Of a DNA stretch of 64,000 bases, positions 47,132 through 55,791 are shown piece after piece. Position numbers and translations under genes: made by a program. The first letter of the stretch is position 1. The number at the start of each line of letters is the position of its first letter. The DNA comes from Flavobacteriaceae bacterium HL-DH10 (GTDB taxonomy: Bacteria > Bacteroidota > Bacteroidia > Flavobacteriales > Flavobacteriaceae). The notes under the pieces were generated by a model. It did no database searches and was not told the origin of the DNA. It worked only from the letters and a program-made list of their open reading frames with translations. The stretch lies in the NCBI GenBank assembly GCA_031826515.1, contig CP134536.1, positions 2,858,501-2,922,500 of the forward strand, given 5' to 3'.

Positions 47132-47959
47132 ATGAAAAATTTATTTTACATATTAATAACATTTACTGTTTTAAGCTCATGTAGCGAATATCAAAAGGCA
47201 TTAAAATCTGAAGATATAGCCACAAAGTTTAAGATGGGAGAAGATTTATATAAAGAAGGTAAGTTTGCAAAAGCAAATAAGCTTTTTGCTTTAATTGTTC
47301 CTAATTATAGAGGTAAGCCACAAGCCGAAAAATTAATGTATTTGTATTCTAATTCATTTTATCAAATGAAAGACTACTATGTTGCAGGTTATCAATTCGA
47401 GCGTTTTGCATCGAGCTATCCTAAAAGTGAGAAAGTTGAAGAAGCTTCGTTTTTAAGCGCAAAAAGCTATTACATGCTATCACCAGTTTATAGTAAAGAT
47501 CAAAAAGAAACTAAAGATGCTATAGAAAAACTTCAAACTTTTATTAATTTATATCCAGAGTCTCAATATGTTGGAGAAGCTAATAAATTAGTAAAAGAGC
47601 TGGATTTTAAATTAGAGAAAAAAGCTTTCGAAATTGCTAAGCAATATAACCGGATATCAGATTATCCTGCTTCAGTAAAATCATTTAATAATTTTGCTTT
47701 TGAATTCCCGGGGTCTTCTTTAAGAGAAGAGGCTTTGTTTTATAAATTGGATTCGGCATATAAACTTGCTATTAATAGTAGGGAAAATAAAATTACTCCT
47801 AATGGTATTGTTTCTTTAAAGAAAAACCGTTTAAATGAGGCTAAAGAATATTACGAAGCATTTAAAAAAACTTATGTTAATTCTAAGCATATTGAAGAAG
47901 TAGATAAAATGGCTATAACATTAGAAGAAGAATTAAAAAAATACAGCACTAAAAGTTAA
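47132..47959 (+). CDS. bamD: Outer-membrane assembly lipoprotein BamD
   Basis: A 275-residue protein with a lipobox (LSSCSEYQKAL) and tetratricopeptide-like helices: KMGEDLYKEGKFAKANKLF, GYQFERFASSYPKSEKVEEA, and FNNFAFEFPGSSLREEALF. It matches the BamD/YfiO fold of the BAM complex that inserts beta-barrels. It heads a tight block with rpoZ and coaBC. Confidence 0.92.
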   Translation: MKNLFYILITFTVLSSCSEYQKALKSEDIATKFKMGEDLYKEGKFAKANKLFALIVPNYRGKPQAEKLMYLYSNSFYQMKDYYVAGYQFERFASSYPKSEKVEEASFLSAKSYYMLSPVYSKDQKETKDAIEKLQTFINLYPESQYVGEANKLVKELDFKLEKKAFEIAKQYNRISDYPASVKSFNNFAFEFPGSSLREEALFYKLDSAYKLAINSRENKITPNGIVSLKKNRLNEAKEYYEAFKKTYVNSKHIEEVDKMAITLEEELKKYSTKS

Positions 47960-47971
47960 ATAACAATAATA

Positions 47972-48301
47972 ATGGATTTAAAGAAAACCAATGCTCCAGT
48001 TAATACTGTAACATACGATAGAAATCAAATTGACGAGCCAACAGAGAATATATACGAGTCAATTTCAATTATTTCAAGACGTGCAGAGCAAATTAACACA
48101 GAGATTAAAAAAGAACTTATTGATAAGTTAGAAGAGTTTGCTACTTATAATGATAGTCTGGAAGAAATCTTTGAAAACAAAGAGCAAATTGAGGTGTCTA
48201 AATTTTACGAAAAATTACCAAAACCTCATGCTTTAGCTGTTCAAGAATGGCTAACAGATAAAATTTATTTTAGAAATACTGAGGAAGATTCTCAAGAATA
48301 A
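47972..48301 (+). CDS. rpoZ: RNA polymerase omega subunit, Bacteroidota type
   Basis: A 109-residue protein with NIYESISIISRRAEQINTEIKKELIDKL, the omega helix region, and an acidic C terminus. Sequence is divergent from proteobacterial omega, but the conserved gene context (bamD-rpoZ-coaBC) and the RxxQI-like segment support the call. It helps assemble RNA polymerase. Confidence 0.88.
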   Translation: MDLKKTNAPVNTVTYDRNQIDEPTENIYESISIISRRAEQINTEIKKELIDKLEEFATYNDSLEEIFENKEQIEVSKFYEKLPKPHALAVQEWLTDKIYFRNTEEDSQE

Positions 48302-48310
48302 TTTTTTAAA

Positions 48311-49522
48311 ATGTCAATATTAAGCGGCAAAAACATACTATTAGGCATTAGTGCTGGTATTGCCGCTTATAAAACTGCTTCACTAGTAAGGTTGTTTGTT
48401 AAATTAGGTGCTAACGTAAAAGTCGTTATGACACCTTCTTCTAAAGAATTTGTAACACCTTTAACTCTATCAACACTTTCAAAAAACCCAGTATATTCCT
48501 CTTTTGTAAACGAAGATGATGACGAAGCTGTATGGAATAGTCATGTCGATTTAGGACTTTGGGCAGATTTATTTGTTGTGGCTCCAGCTACGGCAAATAC
48601 CATGTCTAAAATGGCTAATGGCGTTTGCGACAATTTGTTGTTAGCAACATATTTATCTGCAAAATGCCCTGTGTATTTTGCGCCTACTATGGATTTAGAT
48701 ATGTACAAACATCCATCTACTTTAGCGTCTTTTGAAAAATTAAAATCTTTCGGAAATATTATGATTCCTGCTACAAGTGGCGAATTAGCTAGCGGATTGG
48801 TAGGAGCGGGTAGAATGGCAGAACCAGAAGATATTGTAACTTTTATCGAAAATGATATTCTAAGTAAACTTCCGTTACGCGGAAAAAAAGTGCTTATTAC
48901 TGCTGGTCCTACTTATGAAGCTATTGATCCAGTTCGTTTTATAGGTAATCATTCCAGTGGTAAAATGGGATTTGAAATAGCTAAAGCTTCTGCTAATTTA
49001 GGCGCTGAAGTTATTTTAATTACAGGACCAACGAATCAAAAAGTAGCGCATAGTTTCATTCATGTTGTTCCCGTAACCAGTGCAGAAGAGATGTATAATG
49101 CAGCTCATGAATATTTTAATGATGTTGATGTAGCAATACTTTCTGCAGCAGTAGCCGATTATAAACCAAAAGAAGTTGCTTCTCAGAAAATAAAAAAGAA
49201 CGATTCTACGTTAACTTTAAACTTAGTAAAGACAAAAGATATTTTAGCGTCTTTAGGAGCTGTAAAAAAACAGCAATATTTAGTTGGATTTGCATTAGAG
49301 ACTCATAATGAGCTTGAAAATGCAAAAGGCAAATTAAAAAGAAAGAATTTAAACTTAATTGTTTTAAATTCGTTAAACGATAAAGGCGCTGGTTTTAAAG
49401 GAGACACTAATAAGGTGACTTTTATTGATGATAAAAACACCATAACTCAATTTGAGTTGAAGTCAAAAGCAGAGGTTGCAACCGATTTATTAACTAAAAT
49501 TATAAAAGAAATTGATGCGTAA
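48311..49522 (+). CDS. coaBC: Bifunctional phosphopantothenoylcysteine decarboxylase/ligase CoaBC
   Basis: A 403-residue protein. The CoaC flavoprotein half (about residues 1-180) keeps the active-site His (NSHVDLGLWADL, His78). The usual Asn of PxMN is Asp128 (APTMDLDMY), and the usual substrate-loop Cys is Ser161 (GELASGLVGAGRM). The CoaB half has ITAGPTYEAIDPVRF, SSGKMG and AAVADYKPKE. It performs two steps of coenzyme A synthesis; coaE is also in this window. Confidence 0.93.
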   Translation: MSILSGKNILLGISAGIAAYKTASLVRLFVKLGANVKVVMTPSSKEFVTPLTLSTLSKNPVYSSFVNEDDDEAVWNSHVDLGLWADLFVVAPATANTMSKMANGVCDNLLLATYLSAKCPVYFAPTMDLDMYKHPSTLASFEKLKSFGNIMIPATSGELASGLVGAGRMAEPEDIVTFIENDILSKLPLRGKKVLITAGPTYEAIDPVRFIGNHSSGKMGFEIAKASANLGAEVILITGPTNQKVAHSFIHVVPVTSAEEMYNAAHEYFNDVDVAILSAAVADYKPKEVASQKIKKNDSTLTLNLVKTKDILASLGAVKKQQYLVGFALETHNELENAKGKLKRKNLNLIVLNSLNDKGAGFKGDTNKVTFIDDKNTITQFELKSKAEVATDLLTKIIKEIDA

Positions 49523-50402
49523 TATTTTAGCTATTTTATTGTTTTGCATAGGAGTTTCAGGTATTTCGCAAGAATTAAATTGTAATGTAGTTGTAAATGC
49601 GCAACAAACCGGTAATGAAAACTTCCCTATTTTCAAGACTTTAGAAAAGCAATTAAACGAATTTGTAAATAACACCAAATGGACAAATAGAACCTTTGCT
49701 GCACAAGAGCGTATAGATTGTAGTATGGTTATAAATGTGGTAAGTTATAGCGGGGAGTCGTTTCAAGCATCTTTACAAGTACAATCTTCAAGACCTGTTT
49801 TTGGTTCGTCTTTTACAACACCAGTTTATAATTTTAACGATAAAGATTTTAATTTTAGATATTTAGAATTTCAAAATTTAATTTTTAATCCGAATCAGTT
49901 TGAATCTAATTTAATATCGGTTTTATCCTTTCATATTTATATGATTTTAGGATTAGACGCCGATTCTTTTTCTCCTAACGGCGGAGATGCTTATTATAAA
50001 CAAGCGCAAATAATTACAAACTATTCACAACAAGGGAATTTTTCTGGATGGAAAGTAGAAGATGGCTTGCAAAGTAGATTTGCCTTAATAGATAATATGT
50101 TATCACCAACATTTAAAGAGTACAGAGATGTAATGTACACATATCATAGAGATGGTCTTGATGTTATGAGTAATAATGTTAAGCAAGGGAAAGAGAAAAT
50201 AGCAGCATCTGTTAATAAGTTTCAGGCAATGAATAACAGAAGACCTAATTCATTTTTGTTACGTACCTTTTTTGATGCCAAAGCGGATGAAATTGAACAA
50301 ATTTTTAGCGGAGGACCTAATGTTAATGTTACTAGCTTAAAAGAAACACTTCAAAAAGTAGCGCCAATGCACAGTAGTAAATGGCAAAATATTACCTTTT
50401 AA
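49515..50402 (+). CDS. DUF4835 family secreted protein
   Basis: The ATG at 49515 is chosen; it overlaps the coaBC stop by 8 bp and gives 295 residues. An upstream TTG is unnecessary. A signal peptide (RNILAILLFCIGVSGISQ) precedes the DUF4835 domain: ELNCNVVVNAQQTG, DRIDCSM-like strand and a late FFDAKADEIEQIFSGGP. A conserved Bacteroidota envelope protein of unknown function, always near coaBC and recN. Confidence 0.85.
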   Translation: MRNILAILLFCIGVSGISQELNCNVVVNAQQTGNENFPIFKTLEKQLNEFVNNTKWTNRTFAAQERIDCSMVINVVSYSGESFQASLQVQSSRPVFGSSFTTPVYNFNDKDFNFRYLEFQNLIFNPNQFESNLISVLSFHIYMILGLDADSFSPNGGDAYYKQAQIITNYSQQGNFSGWKVEDGLQSRFALIDNMLSPTFKEYRDVMYTYHRDGLDVMSNNVKQGKEKIAASVNKFQAMNNRRPNSFLLRTFFDAKADEIEQIFSGGPNVNVTSLKETLQKVAPMHSSKWQNITF

Positions 50403-50466
50403 ATTGGGGCATATTTAAATCCCTTTCACTATATTTATTTTTATAATTTAAATATCATAAAGAGTT

Positions 50467-52119
50467 TTGCTTACATCACTTTCTATAAAAAACTACGCAT
50501 TAATAGATCATCTTCAAGTTAATTTTAACGAGGGGTTTTCAATAATTACAGGAGAAACAGGAGCCGGTAAATCTATTTTACTTGGAGGACTATCTTTAAT
50601 TTTAGGAAAGCGTGCCGATTTAAGTAGCTTAAAAGATACCACGCAGAAATGTATTATTGAAGCTGTTTTTAAAGTGTCTAATTATAATTTAAAAGCGCTA
50701 TTTGAAGCCGAAGATTTAGATTATGAAGACCAAACTATTATTCGAAGAGAAATTTTACCTTCAGGAAAGTCCAGAGCATTTGTAAACGACACACCTGTTA
50801 ATTTAAGTAGTCTGCAATTATTAGGAGAACGCCTAATAGATATTCATTCGCAACATCAAACCTTACAACTTACAAGCAACGATTTTCAATTTCAAATTAT
50901 TGATGCTTTAGGAAGTAATGATGGCGTTTTAGAAAATTATAGAGTAGAATTAAAAGTTTATAAGAAGCTTCAAAAAGAATTAAAAACACTTTTAGATTTT
51001 CAAGCTGAAGCCATAAAAGAGCATGATTATAATTCATTTTTATTAAATGAGTTAATTGAGGCTAATTTAGTTGATGGCGAATTAGAAACTCTTGAAGAAG
51101 AATACGAAACGTTAAATAATGTTGAGAACATAAAGGAAAAGCTATCTGAAGCCTACCAGTTACTAAATGAAGAGCAAATAGGGGTTTTGTCAAGTTTAAC
51201 GTCATTAAAGAATGTATTACAAAAACTTTCGGGGTTTTCTAATAAGTATGAAGATTTGTTCAACAGAGTAAATAGTAGTCTTATAGAAATTGATGATGTA
51301 TTTACAGAAGTTGATGTCCTACAAGATAATATAGATGCTGACCCTATGCGGTTAGAAGTTGTAGATGCAAAACTGAAAGTACTTCATAATTTAATGCAAA
51401 AGCATGTCGCAGCAAATGTTTCAGAATTAATTGCAATAAAAGATGCTTTAGACGACAAAGTATCAGTTACTGAGAATTTAGATGGTACTATTAAAAAGAA
51501 AGAAGAGGAAATAAGAAGTAAGGAAGATGTTTTAAATACCATTGCTCAAACAATTCATAAAAACAGACTGGATGTTTTACCGCAATTAAAACAACAATTA
51601 GAAACTCTATTGGCAAGTTTAGGAATGCCAAATGCTCAGTTTAAAATAGACGTTATTTTAGGTAACAACTTTTTAGCTAATGGAAAAGATGATTTATCCT
51701 TTTTGTTTTCAGCGAATAAGGGCGGACAATTTAATGAGCTTAAAAAAGCAGCATCTGGAGGAGAATTATCAAGAATTATGTTAGCTATTAAATCGATGCT
51801 TTCAAATTATATACAGTTGCCAACCATTATGTTTGATGAGATTGATACAGGTGTTTCTGGTGAGATTTCAAATAAAATGGGAGATATTATGTTGCAAATG
51901 AGTAAAACCATGCAAGTGTTTTCTATTACGCATTTACCACAAATTGCAGCGAAAGGACATTCGCATTTTAAAGTGTATAAAGAAGATGTGAATGAGACGA
52001 CTCAAACTAATTTAGTGAAGCTAAACCATGATGAGCGTATTGTAGAAATAGCCCAAATGTTAGGCGGTTTAGATATGTCTTCATCTGCCATTGCCCATGC
52101 TAAAGAACTACTAAATTGA
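50467..52119 (+). CDS. recN: DNA repair protein RecN (TTG start)
   Basis: A 550-residue SMC-like ATPase. It begins at TTG 50467 (LTSLSIKNYALIDHLQV), matching the family N terminus; no nearby ATG fits. Walker A GETGAGKSILLGGL, long central coiled coil (about residues 160-370), signature KAASGGELSRIMLA and Walker B IMFDEIDTGVSG. It acts in double-strand break repair. Confidence 0.94.
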   Translation: MLTSLSIKNYALIDHLQVNFNEGFSIITGETGAGKSILLGGLSLILGKRADLSSLKDTTQKCIIEAVFKVSNYNLKALFEAEDLDYEDQTIIRREILPSGKSRAFVNDTPVNLSSLQLLGERLIDIHSQHQTLQLTSNDFQFQIIDALGSNDGVLENYRVELKVYKKLQKELKTLLDFQAEAIKEHDYNSFLLNELIEANLVDGELETLEEEYETLNNVENIKEKLSEAYQLLNEEQIGVLSSLTSLKNVLQKLSGFSNKYEDLFNRVNSSLIEIDDVFTEVDVLQDNIDADPMRLEVVDAKLKVLHNLMQKHVAANVSELIAIKDALDDKVSVTENLDGTIKKKEEEIRSKEDVLNTIAQTIHKNRLDVLPQLKQQLETLLASLGMPNAQFKIDVILGNNFLANGKDDLSFLFSANKGGQFNELKKAASGGELSRIMLAIKSMLSNYIQLPTIMFDEIDTGVSGEISNKMGDIMLQMSKTMQVFSITHLPQIAAKGHSHFKVYKEDVNETTQTNLVKLNHDERIVEIAQMLGGLDMSSSAIAHAKELLN

Positions 52120-52126
52120 AAAAAAA

Positions 52127-52157
52127 TAAAAGTTAAAAGTTATAAGTTAAAAGTTTA
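52127..52157. repeat. Short AT-rich direct repeats (AAAAGTTA units)
   Basis: About four near-copies of the 7-8-mer AAAAGTTA lie just after recN and run into the -7 motif TACTTTTG (52159-52166) of fabI. Probably simple-sequence drift; no regular spacer like a CRISPR. Confidence 0.4.
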
Positions 52158-52158
52158 G

Positions 52159-52166
52159 TACTTTTG
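52159..52166 (+). promoter_or_regulatory. -7 promoter element upstream of fabI
   Basis: TACTTTTG fits TAnnTTTG. The ATG is 112 nt downstream, leaving an unusually long leader. Confidence 0.4.
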
Positions 52167-52277
52167 CCCGTAATATTAATGAAGTTGTTTAGACTTTTTA
52201 GACAATTGTGAAAAGTTTAAACGAGTTCAATGGTAAGTTTTAAATTAATCAACTAATTAAGATATAAAATAACCAAT

Positions 52278-53096
52278 ATGTCATATAATTTATTAAAAGG
52301 AAAAAAAGGAATCATTTTTGGAGCTTTAGACTCAAATTCAATTGCTTGGAAAACAGCAGAACGTGTGCATGAAGAAGGCGGGCAATTTGTATTAACAAAT
52401 GCACCAGTGGCAATGCGAATGGGTCAAATTAATGAGTTAGCTGAAAAAACAGGTTCTCAAATTATTCCTGCTGATGCAACTTCATTAGAAGATTTACAAA
52501 ATTTAATCGATAAATCTCAGGAGATTTTAGGAGGGAAAATCGATTTTGTATTGCACTCAATTGGAATGTCTATAAATGTTAGAAAAGGAAAGCATTATAC
52601 AGATCAGAATTATGAGTGGACACAAAAAGGAACAGACGTTTCTGCTATGTCTTTTCATAAATTGATGCAAACACTTTATAAATCTGATGCTATGAATGAG
52701 TGGGGAAGTATTGTTGCCTTAACTTATATGGCGGCACAACGTGTATTTCCTGATTATAATGATATGGCAGATAATAAAGCTTATTTAGAAAGCATTGCAC
52801 GTAGTTTTGGGTATTTCTTTGGACGAGATAAAAACGTACGTGTAAACACTATTTCTCAGTCACCAACACCAACAACAGCTGGTAGTGGTGTAAAAGGTTT
52901 TGATGGTTTTATTGCTTATGCAGATAAAATGTCGCCTCTTGGAAACGCAACAGCTTTAGATTGTGCAAATTATACAGTCTCTTTATTTAGCGATTTAACA
53001 AAACGTGTTACATTACAAAACTTATTTCATGATGGTGGTTTTAGCAACATGGGAGTTAGTGATGCTGTAATGAGTACTTTTATGGGAGAAGAATAA
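52278..53096 (+). CDS. fabI: Enoyl-ACP reductase (NADH)
   Basis: A 272-residue short-chain dehydrogenase of the FabI type: cofactor loop KGIIFGALDSNSIAWKTA, SIGMSI in the active-site entry, the Y-x6-K pair in PDYNDMADNKAYLE and substrate-loop region SQSPTPTTAGSG. It completes each round of fatty acid elongation. A clear terminator follows. Confidence 0.95.
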   Translation: MSYNLLKGKKGIIFGALDSNSIAWKTAERVHEEGGQFVLTNAPVAMRMGQINELAEKTGSQIIPADATSLEDLQNLIDKSQEILGGKIDFVLHSIGMSINVRKGKHYTDQNYEWTQKGTDVSAMSFHKLMQTLYKSDAMNEWGSIVALTYMAAQRVFPDYNDMADNKAYLESIARSFGYFFGRDKNVRVNTISQSPTPTTAGSGVKGFDGFIAYADKMSPLGNATALDCANYTVSLFSDLTKRVTLQNLFHDGGFSNMGVSDAVMSTFMGEE

Positions 53097-53119
53097 AATT
53101 CTTTAAAATATAGAAAACG

Positions 53120-53146
53120 AGCCACCCTTAAAACGGTGGCTTTTTT
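53120..53146 (+). terminator. Intrinsic terminator after fabI
   Basis: AGCCACC/GGTGGCT stem (7 bp) with an 8-nt loop and six T. Confidence 0.88.
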
Positions 53147-53148
53147 GT

Positions 53149-53156
53149 TACATTTG
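53149..53156 (+). promoter_or_regulatory. -7 promoter element of the GT2 gene, probably leaderless
   Basis: TACATTTG fits TAnnTTTG and ends 4 nt before the ATG at 53161, directly after the fabI terminator. Confidence 0.58.
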
Positions 53157-53160
53157 TGTT

Positions 53161-54168
53161 ATGCAATTACAGTATTCATTCATAATTCCAGTTTATAATC
53201 GTCCGGACGAAGTACAAGAACTTTTAGAGAGTTTTGAGGCTTTAAAAACGAGTACCCAATATGAAATTGTTATTGTAGAAGATGGCTCCTCTATTTCTTC
53301 AAAAGAAGTTGTAGAAAGTTTCAAGTCGAAGCTTGATATATCTTATTTCTATAAAGAAAACTCAGGGCCTGGAGATTCTAGAAATTTCGGAATGCAACAT
53401 GCAAAAGGTAATTATTTTATCATTTTAGATTCCGATTGTATTCTTCCAGAAAATTATTTAAGTGAAGTAGAAAAGAGTTTAAAGCAGGATTATGTAGATT
53501 GTTTTGGAGGACCAGATGCAGCACACGAATCGTTTACAAATCTTCAAAAAGCGATTAATTTTTCAATGACATCGTTTATTACTACTGGTGGTATTCGTGG
53601 TAATAAAAAGAGTGTTGATCGGTTTCAACCTAGGAGTTTTAATATGGGTATTTCTAAAAAAGCGTTTGAAGCTTCTAAAGGATTTGGACGTATTCATCCA
53701 GGTGAAGATCCAGATTTATCTATAAGACTATGGGATTTGGGGTATAAAACTAAGTTAATACCTGAAGCTTTTGTATACCATAAACGGCGAATCTCTTGGA
53801 GTAATTTTTATAAGCAGGTTAATAAATTTGGTTTAGTGCGCCCAATATTAAATACATGGCATCCAACAACTAAAAAGTTAACTTATTGGTTTCCATCTTT
53901 TTTTATTTTAGGTTTAATATTAGCTATGCTATTATTTTTTATTAACTTTAAATGGCTGTTATTAGGGTATGCCTTATATTTTTTATTAGCTTTTATTGTA
54001 GCGTTATTGTCTACCAAGAGTATTATAGTATCATGCTTTGCTTTAATTGCTATTTGCGTTCAGTTTATAGGGTATGGCTACGGGTTTATTAAATCTACTT
54101 TTGCTATTTCAATATTAAATAAAGACCCCGAAAATTATTTTCCTAAGCTATTTTTTAAATTGAAATGA
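53161..54168 (+). CDS. Glycosyltransferase family 2, membrane-anchored
   Basis: A 335-residue GT-A enzyme. The N-terminal domain has FIIPVYNRPDEV, VEDGSS and the metal-binding DSD in FIILDSDCILP; acceptor-side motifs GEDPDLSIRLWDLG and HKRRISW follow. The C terminus has three hydrophobic helices (about residues 240-320). It transfers a sugar at the inner face of the membrane; substrates are unknown. Its stop overlaps the next ATG (ATGA). Confidence 0.9.
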   Translation: MQLQYSFIIPVYNRPDEVQELLESFEALKTSTQYEIVIVEDGSSISSKEVVESFKSKLDISYFYKENSGPGDSRNFGMQHAKGNYFIILDSDCILPENYLSEVEKSLKQDYVDCFGGPDAAHESFTNLQKAINFSMTSFITTGGIRGNKKSVDRFQPRSFNMGISKKAFEASKGFGRIHPGEDPDLSIRLWDLGYKTKLIPEAFVYHKRRISWSNFYKQVNKFGLVRPILNTWHPTTKKLTYWFPSFFILGLILAMLLFFINFKWLLLGYALYFLLAFIVALLSTKSIIVSCFALIAICVQFIGYGYGFIKSTFAISILNKDPENYFPKLFFKLK

Positions 54169-55127
54169 TAAGAAAAATTAAATCAGACATACTAGCATCT
54201 ATAAAGAATAAAAGAATTAATGTCTTCATTTTATTTTTATTGTCGGCTTTTGTAATTCTAATATTTACAAAGCTTTCAAAGGATTACACTAACACTATTA
54301 TATTTAATATTGATAAGGTAAATGTGCCTCAAGAAAATGTTATATTAAATGATTCTAATACGGTTCTTGCTATTACCTTAAAAACGCATGGATTTAAATG
54401 GTTAGATTATTATTTTTCAAAACCCAAAATAAAAGTTGATTTCAGTAAAGATGTTTACAAAAGAGATTCTGTTTTTATTTGGAGTAAATCTAAGGCATTT
54501 TTGAAGAACACACAGTTTGATAAAAATGTAGAATTGTTAAATATTTCCCCTGATACTTTAGTGTTTCTTTATGATGTTAATTTAATAAAAAGAGTACCCG
54601 TAAAGTTAAATGCTACTATTGGATTTGCTCCTGGTTATGATGTTTCAGAAACTTATGTTTTAGAGCCAGATTCTGTTCAAATAATTGGTCCAAAGGTGCT
54701 GGTATCTAATATAAATAACATTGAAACAGATTCCGTTTACTTATCCGAAGTCAGATCCAATTTATCACAAACCATAAAATTAAAACTACCAGAAAATAAT
54801 AAGGAGTTAACGTTTTCAACCAAAAATGTTATTTTAAAAGCCTATGTAGAGAAGTTTACCGAAGGCACATTAAAAATACCAGTGAATGTTATAAATGTTC
54901 CTCCAGATAGAAGTTTAAAGTTTTTTCCAAAAGAAGTTAATGTATCCTATTCTGTAAGTTTAAGTAATTTTAATTCCATAAATAGTACAGATTTTAAAGT
55001 AGTATGTGATTATAATAAAATATCTAACAATCAGTCAGTTTTAATACCAGAGTTGGTAAAGATTCCTAAACTTGTAAAAAACGCAAAAATAAATCAAAAA
55101 CATATAGAATTTATAATAACAGAATGA
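54165..55127 (+). CDS. YbbR-like domain protein
   Basis: A 320-residue protein with one N-terminal membrane helix (VFILFLLSAFVILIFTKL) and repeated beta-rich YbbR-like modules. Segments like YVLEPDSVQIIGPKVLVSNI and STKNVILKAYV fit the YbbR repeat. In Firmicutes such proteins (CdaR) regulate c-di-AMP cyclase; a similar role here is unproven. Overlaps both neighbours by ATGA, in the GT2-ybbR-coaE operon. Confidence 0.78.
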   Translation: MIRKIKSDILASIKNKRINVFILFLLSAFVILIFTKLSKDYTNTIIFNIDKVNVPQENVILNDSNTVLAITLKTHGFKWLDYYFSKPKIKVDFSKDVYKRDSVFIWSKSKAFLKNTQFDKNVELLNISPDTLVFLYDVNLIKRVPVKLNATIGFAPGYDVSETYVLEPDSVQIIGPKVLVSNINNIETDSVYLSEVRSNLSQTIKLKLPENNKELTFSTKNVILKAYVEKFTEGTLKIPVNVINVPPDRSLKFFPKEVNVSYSVSLSNFNSINSTDFKVVCDYNKISNNQSVLIPELVKIPKLVKNAKINQKHIEFIITE

Positions 55128-55714
55128 TAATAGTTGGTTTAACAGGCGGTATAGGAAGTGGTAAAACTACGGTTGCTAAAGTGTTTAAGGAAAAACTTGG
55201 AATCCCTGTTTATATAGCCGATGAAGAGGCTAAAAAACTAATGAATAGATCTAAAATAATTAAAAGAAAACTCATTCAGTTATTTGGAGCCAATGCTTAT
55301 GTTAATGAAGAATTAAATAAACCTTTTATAGCAAATATCATTTTTAACGATAAAGCATATTTGCAAAAAATGAATGCTATTGTTCATCCTAGAGTCGCAA
55401 AACATTTTCAAAAATGGGTGCTAAAGCAAGAAGCACCATATATTATAAAAGAGGTGGCTATTCTTTTTGAAAATGATGGCTATAAACAATGTGATTTTGT
55501 AATTACTGTTACAGCTCCTAAAGATTTAAGAATTAAACGCTTGTTGCAACGCGATAATACAACAAAAGCCAACATTGAAGCTATTATGAATAACCAATGG
55601 ACAGATGAAGAAAAGGTAAAACGTTCTCATTTTGTTATTGAAAATATCTCTCTTGAAAACACTAAAGAACAGGTGCTTGAAGTGCATAACCAGATTCTTA
55701 AAAACCTGCAATAA
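55124..55714 (+). CDS. coaE: Dephospho-CoA kinase
   Basis: A 196-residue P-loop kinase: Walker A GLTGGIGSGKTTVA at the N terminus, ADEEAKKLM, NAIVHPRVAKHFQKW and the lid RLLQRD. It makes coenzyme A from dephospho-CoA, the last step of the pathway to which CoaBC also belongs. Overlaps the YbbR-like gene. Confidence 0.95.
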   Translation: MIIVGLTGGIGSGKTTVAKVFKEKLGIPVYIADEEAKKLMNRSKIIKRKLIQLFGANAYVNEELNKPFIANIIFNDKAYLQKMNAIVHPRVAKHFQKWVLKQEAPYIIKEVAILFENDGYKQCDFVITVTAPKDLRIKRLLQRDNTTKANIEAIMNNQWTDEEKVKRSHFVIENISLENTKEQVLEVHNQILKNLQ

Positions 55715-55779
55715 ATAACCAATTTTAACATTTCTGTTAATGTAAGGTTAAAAGGCAAGTGGACTAAATGTTAAAATGT

Positions 55780-55787
55780 TAATTTTG
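55780..55787 (+). promoter_or_regulatory. -7 promoter element of the histidine kinase gene, probably leaderless
   Basis: TAATTTTG fits TAnnTTTG and ends 4 nt before the ATG at 55792. Confidence 0.55.
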
Positions 55788-55791
55788 AGCA

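Noticed and set aside
52127-52157. Short tandem repeats considered as a CRISPR remnant
   Set aside because: Units are 7-8 bp, AT-rich and without spacers; no cas genes in the window.
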